Shown: one piece after another, positions 28,099 through 36,405 of the stretch
Layout: the number at the start of each line of letters is the position of its first letter
Numbering within the stretch: position 1 is the stretch's first letter
NCBI RefSeq assembly: GCF_007923355.1
Contig: NZ_VOGO01000003.1
Coordinates: forward strand, 434,001 to 498,000
Source of the DNA: Falsiphaeobacter marinintestinus
GTDB taxonomy: Bacteria; Pseudomonadota; Alphaproteobacteria; Rhodobacterales; Rhodobacteraceae
DNA: 64,000 nt
Reading direction: 5' to 3'
The notes under the pieces: model-generated
Database searches by the model: none
The model's input: the letters and a program-made list of their open reading frames with translations, nothing else
Told to the model about the DNA's origin: nothing
Translations under genes and position numbers: made by a program

Positions 28099-29700
28099 CT
28101 AAGCCGCGCCGCCATGTTGATGTATGAATGCCACCAAAGCGGCAGTCGAGCCATCCTTGTCATTCGCGCTTTGCGATCCATCCACAATCGGACCCAGCGA
28201 TGTCGCCAGTTCCTTGCCAAGTTCGACACCCCATTGATCGAATGAATTGATCCCCAGAATAATCCCCTCAACGAACACCCGATGTTCGTAAAGCGCCACA
28301 ATCTGACCCAAGACGAACGGGGTGAGCTGCGGGTAACTGAGCGTGACCGAAGGCCGATTGCCCGGAAAGACGCGGTGGCGGGATTGGCGTTCCAGATCAT
28401 CTCCGCTCAAACCGGTTGCTTGCATGCGAGCGCGGGCTTCCTCCAATGAACGACCGCGCATCAGCGCCTCGGATTGGGCCAGGCAATTGGACACCAGCAG
28501 CCGGTGATGATGCGCCAGATCGGGTTCATGTCCCCGCGCCGCGATCATGAATTCGCAAGGGATGACCATCGTTCCCTGATGGATCAGCTGATAGAACGCA
28601 TGCTGTCCATTGGTGCCGGGCTCCCCCCAAACGACCGGTCCCGACGGGCCATCCAGGGGTGATCCGTCCATTGCGACGGATTTGCCGTTCGATTCCATCT
28701 CCAACTGCTGGAAATAGGCCGGAAGCCGGGACAGGCGCTGATCATACGGCAGAACCGCGCGTGTCGGATAACCGCAAATCTGATTGTGCCAGACACCGGT
28801 CAGCGCCAAAAGGACCGGCAGGTTTTGCGCCCAGGGCGCCGCACGGAAATGCGCATCCATCGCCTGTGCGCCCCGCAGGAAGGCGTCAAAAGCCTGTGGC
28901 CCAACCGCGATCATGATCGACAAACCAATTGGCCCCCACATGGAGTAGCGCCCGCCGACCCAATCTTCGAACCCGAACACATGCTCGGACGGGATACCGA
29001 ATTCTGAAGTCTTGTCTTCGGCCGTCGACAACGCCGCGAACTGTCGGGACGGTTCGCCGCCGCCCTCGACCATCCAGGCCCGCGCAGTGCGTGCATTCGT
29101 CATGGTTTCAATTGTCGTGAAGGTCTTGGAGGCCACGATGACCAGAGTTGTTTTCGGGTCAAGCGGCCGCAGAGTGTCGGCGATATGCGCCCCGTCGACA
29201 TTCGACACAAAGTGCGTGCGCGGGCCGTCGTGATAAGGCGCCAGCGCCAGAGTCGCCATTGCCGGGCCAAGATCTGATCCACCAATGCCGATATTGACGA
29301 CATCCGTGATTTCACCCAATTCACCACGTCTGAGCGCAGTGGCGAACGACCGCATCCGGTCCAGAGTTTCACGAATCTCTGGCATAACGTCGACGCCATC
29401 CACGAAAACCGGACCACCGTCGAGATTGCGAAGCGCTGTGTGCAGAACCGCCCTGCCCTCGGTTTCATTGATTTTGGCGCCGGTGAACATCGCATCCCGC
29501 GCGCTGGCAAGGTCGCACCGGTCACACAAATCAACAAGCGCTGTGCGGACAGCAGAATCGATCAGGGTCTTGGAATAATCAAAGCGCATGTCGCCGGTTT
29601 CTGCACTAAAGTCGTCAGCGCGGTCCGGATCCTTCCGAAAAAGGTCCAGCATGTGCAGGGTGCCTTGCTGCTCGCGCAAAGCTTTCAATTCAGTCCACAT
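28099..29700 (-). CDS. pgi: Glucose-6-phosphate isomerase
   Basis: A 533-residue phosphoglucose isomerase interconverting glucose 6-phosphate and fructose 6-phosphate. Sugar-phosphate-binding segments are [16 protein letters not shown] and [14 protein letters not shown]. Catalytic regions are [29 protein letters not shown] (catalytic Glu) and [11 protein letters not shown] (catalytic Lys). Length is typical for the long bacterial form. It is the last gene of a zwf-pgl-pgi operon on the minus strand, 12 bases after pgl. The set suits carbon cycling through the oxidative pentose phosphate and Entner-Doudoroff routes, which dominate sugar use in roseobacters. Confidence 0.96.
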   Translation of the reverse strand: MWTELKALREQQGTLHMLDLFRKDPDRADDFSAETGDMRFDYSKTLIDSAVRTALVDLCDRCDLASARDAMFTGAKINETEGRAVLHTALRNLDGGPVFVDGVDVMPEIRETLDRMRSFATALRRGELGEITDVVNIGIGGSDLGPAMATLALAPYHDGPRTHFVSNVDGAHIADTLRPLDPKTTLVIVASKTFTTIETMTNARTARAWMVEGGGEPSRQFAALSTAEDKTSEFGIPSEHVFGFEDWVGGRYSMWGPIGLSIMIAVGPQAFDAFLRGAQAMDAHFRAAPWAQNLPVLLALTGVWHNQICGYPTRAVLPYDQRLSRLPAYFQQLEMESNGKSVAMDGSPLDGPSGPVVWGEPGTNGQHAFYQLIHQGTMVIPCEFMIAARGHEPDLAHHHRLLVSNCLAQSEALMRGRSLEEARARMQATGLSGDDLERQSRHRVFPGNRPSVTLSYPQLTPFVLGQIVALYEHRVFVEGIILGINSFDQWGVELGKELATSLGPIVDGSQSANDKDGSTAALVAFIHQHGGAA

Positions 29701-29712
29701 TGTCGGGTGATC

Positions 29713-30384
29713 CTATTCTGCCCAATGTACTATCAAATCGCTCAAAACCGCCTGTATCGGCGCGTCTTCGGGCGGCAGTGTCATGGCGCGCTCAAGCGCG
29801 GTCCGTTTCTGCGCCCCAAAAATCACAAGGTGCTTGGACACCGCCCCATCCAATACCCGCGCGCTCAGGCTGACACGGGTTTCAGGCTGGTTGTCCGGAT
29901 GCAACACCGACAAGATCCTTGCGTCAGGCGACAAAGCCTCGGCCAGCCCCCGCGCACCAGGAAACATCGAAGCCGTGTGCATATCGTCGCCCATGCCCAA
30001 AAGCAGGACCGAGATCGGCAATTCGGGCGCAAGCAGCGCCTCGATACCGGGCAGAACCTCATCCGGGGTCTCGGCAGGCGCATAAAGTGGCAGAAATTGA
30101 GCGGTCGATGCGCGGTTGACCAGCAACCGGCTGCAAATCAGTTGCGCGTTGGAGCGCGGATGATCCTGAGGCACCCATCGTTCATCGGTCGGAAACACAT
30201 GTACCCGGTCCCAGTCCAGATCGGCAGCACACAACGCGTCGAACACCGGGCCAGGCGTGGTGCCACCCGGCACGGCCAGCGATACGGTATCTTGATGCAA
30301 AAGGGCGCTTTTCAGTTCACCCGCCAGCGTGTTGGCCACATCGATCACCAGCATATCGCGATCAGCATATTCGGTCAGTTTCAT
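29713..30384 (-). CDS. pgl: 6-phosphogluconolactonase
   Basis: A 223-residue DevB-type lactonase that hydrolyses the product of glucose-6-phosphate dehydrogenase to 6-phosphogluconate. SLAVPGGTTPGPVFDAL and HVFPTDERWVPQDHPRSN are family signatures, and PISVLLLGMGDDMHTASMFPG is the third. ATG 30384 is chosen because it overlaps the zwf stop as ATGA and gives the normal N-terminus (MKLTEY); an upstream in-frame codon would extend back into zwf. It is the middle gene of the operon. Confidence 0.95.
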   Translation of the reverse strand: MKLTEYADRDMLVIDVANTLAGELKSALLHQDTVSLAVPGGTTPGPVFDALCAADLDWDRVHVFPTDERWVPQDHPRSNAQLICSRLLVNRASTAQFLPLYAPAETPDEVLPGIEALLAPELPISVLLLGMGDDMHTASMFPGARGLAEALSPDARILSVLHPDNQPETRVSLSARVLDGAVSKHLVIFGAQKRTALERAMTLPPEDAPIQAVLSDLIVHWAE

Positions 30385-31826
30385 GGTTTGATCCCCTGCC
30401 ACCGGCGGCCATCGCGCCGCATCAGTTCATCCGCATCTCCAGGCCCGATGCTGCCGCTTGCATAGGGTTTAGGCACTTCTCCGCGCGCCTGCCAGCCCGC
30501 GATCACCGGATCCGTCCAGCCCCAGGCCGCTTTGACCTCATCCCCGCGCATGAACAAGGTCTGGTTGCCTCGGATAACATCCATAATCAACCGCTCGTAA
30601 GCATCACCAGCCTCATTTGCCCCGGACCCCAACGCTTCGGCAAAGCTCATATCCAGCGGCACATCGATTAACCGCATACCTCCGGGGCCCGGTTCCTTGA
30701 TGGTCACCTTCAGCGTTATCCCCTCGTCCGGTTGCAACCGAATCGACAAAACATTGGCGTGACGCCCGGCTTCGGGTCCGAAAATTGCATGCGGCGTGTT
30801 CTTGAACACCACGTTGATGACAGACGACCGCGCCACCAAACGCTTGCCTGTGCGCAGATAAAACGGCGTCCCTGCCCACCGCCAGTTGCTGACATGACAC
30901 TTCAACGCAACATAGCTTTCAGTTGTTGATCGCGGCTTCCCGACCTGAGCCCGATATCCGTCCTGCATGTCTTCGTTCGCTGCCTCATATTGGCCACGCA
31001 CGATATGATAGGGTTCAACCGGATCCAATGCCCGGATCACCTTGAGCTTTTCATCACGGACTGCGTCGGGATCGAACTTGGCAGGCGGTTCCATCGCAAT
31101 CAGACACAAAAGCTGCATCAGATGGTTCTGCACCATGTCCCGCATCGCGCCTGCATAGTCATAATACGCTTCGCGCCCGGCAACACCGATGGTTTCGGCC
31201 ACGGTGATTTGAATGTGATCCACGTACTGGCTGTTCCAGAGCGGTTCAAACAGCATATTGCCGAACCGGACTGCCATCAGATTCTGGACAGTCTCTTTGC
31301 CCAGATAATGGTCGATCCGATAAATCTGGCTTTCGTCGAAATGCGCGGCCAATGCTGCGTTCAGCGCATTTGCGCTTTCCAGATCGTGCCCAAATGGTTT
31401 CTCAACCACGATCCGGGTCAGATCATTTGCCAGACCATGATCGTGAAGCCGCTGAGCAAGTTCCCCGAAAAGGTGCGGTGCGACCGAAAAATAGAACGCT
31501 CGGACCCGTTCGGGCGACAGAAAATCATTCAGTCTGGCCCAGCCGTCGGTTCGATGGGCATCGATCGGTACATACCGGACACAGTTCAAAAACGCGTCGA
31601 TCTGGGATTTGTCGGACGTGCCATCCAGCGTTTTGGCAATCAGGTCACGATAATCGGCATCGGTTAACTCGGATCTGGCGACGCCGATAATACGGGCTTC
31701 GCGCGGGATCTGACCGGCACAGAAGCGGCGAAACAAGGCTGGCAGGATCTTTCGCTTGGCCAGATCACCTGTGCCACCAAAAATCACAAGGTCGAAAGGG
31801 TCGACCGGGATTACGCGCGATACCAT
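30381..31826 (-). CDS. zwf: Glucose-6-phosphate 1-dehydrogenase
   Basis: A 481-residue dehydrogenase that oxidises glucose 6-phosphate to the lactone, making NADPH. The coenzyme fingerprint GGTGDLAKRKILPALF lies at residues 15-30, with Gly-Thr in place of the more common Ala-Ser. RIDHYLGKETVQNLMAVRF is the active-site signature, with the catalytic His and substrate-binding Lys. It is the first gene of zwf-pgl-pgi. Its promoter region holds a near-perfect LacI-type operator (31870-31885), so the operon is probably sugar-controlled. It is divergent from an orphan radical SAM gene. Confidence 0.97.
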   Translation of the reverse strand: MVSRVIPVDPFDLVIFGGTGDLAKRKILPALFRRFCAGQIPREARIIGVARSELTDADYRDLIAKTLDGTSDKSQIDAFLNCVRYVPIDAHRTDGWARLNDFLSPERVRAFYFSVAPHLFGELAQRLHDHGLANDLTRIVVEKPFGHDLESANALNAALAAHFDESQIYRIDHYLGKETVQNLMAVRFGNMLFEPLWNSQYVDHIQITVAETIGVAGREAYYDYAGAMRDMVQNHLMQLLCLIAMEPPAKFDPDAVRDEKLKVIRALDPVEPYHIVRGQYEAANEDMQDGYRAQVGKPRSTTESYVALKCHVSNWRWAGTPFYLRTGKRLVARSSVINVVFKNTPHAIFGPEAGRHANVLSIRLQPDEGITLKVTIKEPGPGGMRLIDVPLDMSFAEALGSGANEAGDAYERLIMDVIRGNQTLFMRGDEVKAAWGWTDPVIAGWQARGEVPKPYASGSIGPGDADELMRRDGRRWQGIKP

Positions 31827-31852
31827 GAATTGCCCCTGTTTAGTCGCGCCAT

Positions 31853-31885
31853 CTTATCACACTTCATACATGTTAGCGCAAACAT
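31853..31885 (-). promoter_or_regulatory. zwf promoter with LacI-family-like operator
   Basis: On the minus strand, TTGCGC (31881-31876) and GATAAG (31858-31853) are spaced 17 bases apart and precede zwf by 26 bases. The palindrome ATGTTAGCGCAAACAT (31870-31885, one mismatched pair of eight) covers the -35. TGTTAGCGCTAACA-like sites with a central GCGC are typical operators of LacI-family sugar regulators in alphaproteobacteria. The regulator itself is not in the window. Confidence 0.6.
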
Positions 31886-31995
31886 AACTTATAGTCCTAG
31901 CAGAATCACAACTGTGTCAGGCGGCATTCACCGGCTTTATCTTACAGGCTGCTCAGGTTAAATCATCCGGACAAATCCCTATACGGACAAGGAAA

Positions 31996-32949
31996 ATGAA
32001 GGACCACAGCCCTCACACTGCAAATATCGGAAAGTTTCAGGACAGATTCGTGACAGCCGACGGGCAAACACGGGCATCTGTGGCTTTGACGGATCCGAAG
32101 ACGCTGTGGTTCAACACCGGAACCCTTTGCAACATCACCTGTGCAAATTGCTATATCGACAGCAGCCCAACCAATGACGCGCTGGTGTATATCACGGCGG
32201 ATGAGGTTGAAGACTTTCTTGACCAGCTAGCAGCCCGGCGCTGGCCGGTGACCGAAATCGGATTCACCGGGGGTGAACCGTTCATGAATCCCGACATTAT
32301 CGACATGGCCGAACGCGCTTTGTCGCGTGGGTTTGAGGTTCTGATCCTGACCAACGCCATGGCGCCGATGATGCGGCCAGCCATGCAGACGGGCTTGCAA
32401 GACCTTGTCGCCAGGTTCGGGGCTAAACTGACCTTGAGAATATCGGTCGATCACTACAGCCAGAAGCACCATGACGAAGAACGCGGCACTGGTAGTTTCA
32501 CCAAAACCCTCAAAGGCATGGAATGGCTAAGGGATGCGGGTATTCGCATGACCGTGGCGGGGCGAACCCTGTGGCATGAAACCCAGGAAGACGCGCGCGC
32601 GGGATATGCTGCGCTTTATGCCAGTCATGAAATCGACATCGATGCAGACAACCCGGCCGACACAGTTCTGTTTCCGGAAATGGATGATACCGTCGAAGTG
32701 CCCGAGATCACGACCAGTTGCTGGGGCATCCTGAACAAGTCGCAGAACGACGTGATGTGTGCCTCGTCCCGTATGGTCGTGAAACGTAAAGGAGCTGATG
32801 TTCCGGCGGTGCTGGCCTGCACGTTGCTCGCTTATGCGCGTGAATTCGAATTAGGAACGACCCTGGAACAGGCCGAGGCCGATGTGCACCTGAACCACCC
32901 CCACTGCGCCAAGTTCTGCGTTCTGGGCGGGGCCAGCTGTTCGGCCTGA
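31996..32949 (+). CDS. Orphan radical SAM protein with Cys-rich C-terminus
   Basis: A 317-residue radical SAM enzyme. CNITCANC at C45, C49 and C52 binds the catalytic 4Fe-4S cluster, and FTGGEPFMNPDI is the SAM-binding Gly-Gly-Glu motif. A partial barrel follows (ILTNAM, LRISVDHY). The last 80 residues hold at least six more cysteines (SCWGIL, MCASS, ACTLL, HPHCAKFCVLGGASC), which suggests an auxiliary iron-sulfur cluster like that of SPASM/twitch proteins. No precursor peptide or partner gene is adjacent, so the substrate is unknown. It is divergent from zwf by 169 bases. Confidence 0.82.
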   Translation: MKDHSPHTANIGKFQDRFVTADGQTRASVALTDPKTLWFNTGTLCNITCANCYIDSSPTNDALVYITADEVEDFLDQLAARRWPVTEIGFTGGEPFMNPDIIDMAERALSRGFEVLILTNAMAPMMRPAMQTGLQDLVARFGAKLTLRISVDHYSQKHHDEERGTGSFTKTLKGMEWLRDAGIRMTVAGRTLWHETQEDARAGYAALYASHEIDIDADNPADTVLFPEMDDTVEVPEITTSCWGILNKSQNDVMCASSRMVVKRKGADVPAVLACTLLAYAREFELGTTLEQAEADVHLNHPHCAKFCVLGGASCSA

Positions 32950-32994
32950 TCCACGCGTTTTTGGGTTTGCGGAATTCCGTTCCGTCATGCGGTA

Positions 32995-33023
32995 TTGGCA
33001 GCCTGTGATTTCCTGTCTACGCT
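32995..33023 (+). promoter_or_regulatory. Candidate promoter of the acyl-CoA ligase operon
   Basis: TTGGCA (32995-33000) and TACGCT (33018-33023) are 17 bases apart, 47 bases before a short leader ORF. A 10-base palindrome CGGAATTCCG (32970-32979) lies just upstream and could be an operator. Both are sequence matches only. Confidence 0.4.
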
Positions 33024-33069
33024 CCCCCTTGACCAGAGTCGCCGCAGCGGCCGGTTTGGGAGGAGACAC

Positions 33070-33120
33070 ATGTTCAATAAACGCAGGGTTGCCCCGCGCC
33101 TATCGGGGTGGGCGCAATGA
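33070..33120 (+). CDS. Candidate 16-codon leader peptide
   Basis: ATG 33070 follows a strong Shine-Dalgarno sequence (GGGAGGAG, 33058-33065), the best ribosome-binding site in the region. It opens a 16-codon frame (MFNKRRVAPRLSGWAQ) whose TGA overlaps the ATG of the acyl-CoA ligase as ATGA. The ligase's own G-rich site lies in the right arm of a CCCCG/CGGGG hairpin (33092-33108), which ribosomes on the leader would open. A coupling device is inferred; no expression data exist here. Confidence 0.45.
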   Translation: MFNKRRVAPRLSGWAQ

Positions 33121-34826
33121 CCGGTATGAGTTTTGACAAAGCCGCACAGCACGTCATCGACACGGTTCCCACCTTTGCGGTGACCGAAACCAAGATACGG
33201 GGCGTGACCCAAAAGGTCTTTGCCAACACCCCCGCCCATCTGCGCGATCTGTTGTTGTCCAGCCGCGCCGCGCAAGGCGACGGCGCCGCCGATTATCTGG
33301 TGTTCGAAGGTCAACGCTGGAGTTTCGACGCTTTTTGCGAAGATGTCCGCCGCATGGCAGATGCTCTGACCACGCAGCATGGCGTCACGCACGGAACGCG
33401 CGTTGGCATTGCAATGCGCAACTGCCCCGAACTTCTTATCGTGATGATGGCAACCGTCTCGGCCGGTGGTGTTGCCGTCATGCTGAATGCGTGGTGGACC
33501 ACTGAAGAGCTGGAGTACGCACTCGGCATTTCGGATCTCCACCTGATCTTCGCGGATGGGGATCGGATTGAGCGGCTGAAACCGCTGAAGGCTGACCGGC
33601 AATTGACGCTGATCGGTGTTCGCGATGGAGACGGGGCTTCGGATCAAAGCTTTTCGGACCTGATGGCGCAAAGCACGTCAACCGGCTGGCCCGATGTCGA
33701 CATCGACACTGATGACGATTTTGCCATTATGTTTTCGTCCGGGACGACAAGCCACCCCAAAGGCGTCGTGTTGACCCATCGCGGCGCGATCAATGCTGTT
33801 TTTTCGTGGTTGATGCAGTTTCATATGGGACCGTTGGTCAACCCACCTGCCCCGGATGCCCCTGCGGCGCCGCGCCCGTGTGCGTTGGTTGTAACACCGC
33901 TGTTTCACGTCACGGCCTCACATCCTTTGTTCCTTCTCAGCCTGCCCGCCGGGGCAAAGATCGTAGTCATGGGAAAATGGGACGCCAAAGAAGCCGTGCG
34001 CCTGATCCGGGATGAACACGTCACCCGGTTTCTGGGGGTGCCCACACAATGCGCCGACCTTCTTGCGGCAGCCAAGCGCATGGGTGAACCACTGGATACG
34101 CTGGATTACATGGGCTCGGGTGGGGCCAAACGCCCGGCGGCCCAGGTTCATGAACTTGCCGAAGGCTTTCCAACAGCCGACATCGCGACAGGCTGGGGCA
34201 TGACCGAAACCAACGCCCTTGGTATTGGACTGTCCGGTGACGATTACCTTGCCCAACCCGGATTGGCCGGACGCCTGCATCCGCCTGTTCAGTCGTTGCG
34301 GTTTCTCGATGATGACGGCAACGACGTACCCCGGGGCGACATTGGCGAGATCGCGGTGAAAAGCCCTGCGATCATGCGGTGTTATTTGAACAAGCCCGAC
34401 GCTACCGACGAAGTGCTGAAGGATGGCTGGCTCAGAACCGGCGATCTGGGCCAGATCGATGCGGATGGCTTGGTCACCATCGTTGACCGCAAAAAGAATA
34501 TCGTGATCCGTGGCGGCGAAAACATCGCGTGCCTGGATGTGGAAGGCGCATTGCACCGTCATCCTGCGGTCGCCGAAGCCTGCGCATTTGCTGTGCCACA
34601 TGACCGGCTTGGCGAAGTCGTCGGCGCAGGTGTACAGACCCGTGATGGGGCCGAGCTGACAACCGAAGATCTGCAAGCGTTTCTTCGCGAGCATATCGCG
34701 CATTTCAAGATCCCGGATCACATCTGGATACAAGACGATCCGCTTCCGCGCGGAGCGACAGACAAATTGGACCGCAGGACCCTGCGTGCCAGATGCCTGC
34801 AGACTTTGGCCGCTTCGGACCAATGA
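33117..34826 (+). CDS. AMP-forming acyl-CoA synthetase (fatty-acid ligase type)
   Basis: A 569-residue adenylate-forming enzyme that activates a carboxylic acid to its CoA thioester via an acyl-AMP. The ATP loop is MFSSGTTSHPKGVVLTH. ATGWGMTE is the A5 motif, DGWLRTGDLGQIDADG is A7, and VDRKKNIVIRGGENIA is A8, the hinge of the domain swing. The catalytic Lys near the C-terminus is in PRGATDKLDRR. The substrate is undetermined; the surrounding genes suggest an unusual (hydroxylated, branched or cyclic) acid. ATG 33117 overlaps a leader-peptide stop; an in-frame GTG at 33108 is less likely. An SDR gene follows 27 bases after the stop. Confidence 0.9.
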   Translation: MTGMSFDKAAQHVIDTVPTFAVTETKIRGVTQKVFANTPAHLRDLLLSSRAAQGDGAADYLVFEGQRWSFDAFCEDVRRMADALTTQHGVTHGTRVGIAMRNCPELLIVMMATVSAGGVAVMLNAWWTTEELEYALGISDLHLIFADGDRIERLKPLKADRQLTLIGVRDGDGASDQSFSDLMAQSTSTGWPDVDIDTDDDFAIMFSSGTTSHPKGVVLTHRGAINAVFSWLMQFHMGPLVNPPAPDAPAAPRPCALVVTPLFHVTASHPLFLLSLPAGAKIVVMGKWDAKEAVRLIRDEHVTRFLGVPTQCADLLAAAKRMGEPLDTLDYMGSGGAKRPAAQVHELAEGFPTADIATGWGMTETNALGIGLSGDDYLAQPGLAGRLHPPVQSLRFLDDDGNDVPRGDIGEIAVKSPAIMRCYLNKPDATDEVLKDGWLRTGDLGQIDADGLVTIVDRKKNIVIRGGENIACLDVEGALHRHPAVAEACAFAVPHDRLGEVVGAGVQTRDGAELTTEDLQAFLREHIAHFKIPDHIWIQDDPLPRGATDKLDRRTLRARCLQTLAASDQ

Positions 34827-34853
34827 CCAAACATTAAGAAACAGGAACAAGCC

Positions 34854-35624
34854 ATGAATTTATTTGACCTTTCCGGAAAAGTTGCGGTTTTGACCGGCGC
34901 ATCGAAAGGGATGGGGCTGGAAATGGCCACAGCCCTTGCTGAACACGGTGCAACGGTAGTGATATCCGCCCGCAAGCAAGACCAACTGGACGCCGCAGCT
35001 GCAGGCATCAACGAAGCTGTGGGGGCCGACCGGGCCATTCCGGTGGCCTGCAATGTTGGCCAGAAAGAGCAACTGGAACATCTTGTGGCGGCCACAAGGG
35101 ACAAGGCCGGGCCAATTGATATCGTTGTCGGGAATGCCGGTGTGAATCCCTATTACGGTCCGACCTCGGACATCCCGGACGATGCTTATGAAAAAACAAT
35201 GCAGGCCAATGTTCAGGCCAATCTGTGGCTGGCAAAGCTGGCCGTGCCGGACATGATTGCCAAGGGCGCCGGATCGATGATGTTCACCTCGTCCATCGGC
35301 GCATTCAAACCGTCGGTCATGCTGGGTACTTATGGCATGTCCAAGCTGGCTCTGATCGGCCTGGTGCGCAACTTGGCGGCTGAATTTGGCCCCAATGGTG
35401 TGCGGTTCAACGCGATCTGCCCGGGCCTTGTGAAAACCGATTTCGCCCGCGAACTATGGGACAATCCCGAGGTTGCCGATCGCATCATGAAAGACATTCC
35501 GCTGCGCCGGTTGGGCGAACCCGAAGATTTCCGGGGATTGGCCGTCTATCTTGCCTCGGACGCAAGCCGCTATATGACCGGACAGGCGCTGACCGTCTGT
35601 GGCGGTTCGAACATGTGGGCCTAA
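34854..35624 (+). CDS. SDR-family oxidoreductase
   Basis: A 256-residue classical short-chain dehydrogenase. The coenzyme motif TGASKGMGLEMA lies near residue 15-25, and NAGVNP is the structural Asn-Ala-Gly motif. The catalytic triad is Ser in FTSSIGAF and Tyr-x3-Lys in YGMSK. The C-terminus MTGQALTVCGGSNMWA closes the usual dimer face. It resembles 3-oxoacyl/alcohol dehydrogenases; the substrate is unknown. The second gene of the + strand ligase-SDR-SDR operon, it starts after AGGAACAAG, and its stop is followed 10 bases later by the next SDR start. Confidence 0.88.
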   Translation: MNLFDLSGKVAVLTGASKGMGLEMATALAEHGATVVISARKQDQLDAAAAGINEAVGADRAIPVACNVGQKEQLEHLVAATRDKAGPIDIVVGNAGVNPYYGPTSDIPDDAYEKTMQANVQANLWLAKLAVPDMIAKGAGSMMFTSSIGAFKPSVMLGTYGMSKLALIGLVRNLAAEFGPNGVRFNAICPGLVKTDFARELWDNPEVADRIMKDIPLRRLGEPEDFRGLAVYLASDASRYMTGQALTVCGGSNMWA

Positions 35625-35634
35625 GGAGCAAACT

Positions 35635-36405
35635 ATGGACCTGAAAGACAAGATCATCGTTGTTACCGGTGCTGCAAGTGGTATCGGAAAAGCCATGGCG
35701 ATCCGCTTTGCGGCTGAAGGGGCGAAGGCTGTCGTTTGCGCCGACCTGAACCTTGAAGGCGCGCAAGCCACCGCCGATGAATGCGGTGGCGTCGCCATGG
35801 CCTGCAATGTCGGCATCGAAGCCGAAATCGCGGACATGATTGAGAAGGTGGAAACCGAGGTCGGCCCAATTGACCTGTTCTGCTCGAACGCGGGCATTCT
35901 GGTCGCCGGGGGCGTCGAAGCTCCGGATGAAGACTGGCAACGGATCTGGGATATCAACGTGATGTCACATGTCTGGGCCGCCCGTCATCTGGTGCCGCGC
36001 ATGACCGAACGTGGCGGAGGGTATCTGCTGAACACGGCATCGGCGGCCGGGCTTCTGAACCAGGTTGGGGCCGCGCCGTATGGCGTGACCAAACACGCAG
36101 CGGTTGGATTGGCCGAATGGCTGTCGTTGTCTTATGGCGATCAGGGGATCAAGGTATCCGTGCTGTGCCCGCAAGCCGTCCGGTCCGAAATGACCCGGGG
36201 GCACGAGGATGGTGTGGCCAGCATTGATGGCATGCTGGAGCCCGAACCCGTGGCAGAAGCCTGTGTCGAAACCATTCGCAACGAGACGTTTCTGGTTCTG
36301 CCGCACGCGAACGTTCTGGGGTACATGCAATTTAAGGCTGACAACTATGACAAATGGCTGGCCGGCATGCGCAAGCTGAATCGGACTTACGGCGACAAGT
36401 TGTAA
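35635..36405 (+). CDS. SDR-family oxidoreductase
   Basis: A 256-residue classical SDR, distinct from its upstream neighbour. It shows TGAASGIGKAMA (coenzyme binding), CSNAGIL in place of the usual NNAG, Ser in LNTASAAGLLN, and Tyr-x3-Lys in YGVTKHA. The end (LGYMQFKADNYDKWLAGMRKLN) is longer than in simple FabG-like proteins and may close over the substrate. ATG 35635 is supported by AAGGAG just upstream; an in-frame codon at 35599 lies inside the previous gene. Its 3' end overlaps the convergent amidohydrolase gene by 19 bases. Confidence 0.88.
   Translation: MDLKDKIIVVTGAASGIGKAMAIRFAAEGAKAVVCADLNLEGAQATADECGGVAMACNVGIEAEIADMIEKVETEVGPIDLFCSNAGILVAGGVEAPDEDWQRIWDINVMSHVWAARHLVPRMTERGGGYLLNTASAAGLLNQVGAAPYGVTKHAAVGLAEWLSLSYGDQGIKVSVLCPQAVRSEMTRGHEDGVASIDGMLEPEPVAEACVETIRNETFLVLPHANVLGYMQFKADNYDKWLAGMRKLNRTYGDKL

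Noticed and set aside
29440-30465. A 341-codon + strand frame opposite pgi-pgl
   Set aside because: Antisense to two conserved overlapping enzymes; no ribosome site or domain.
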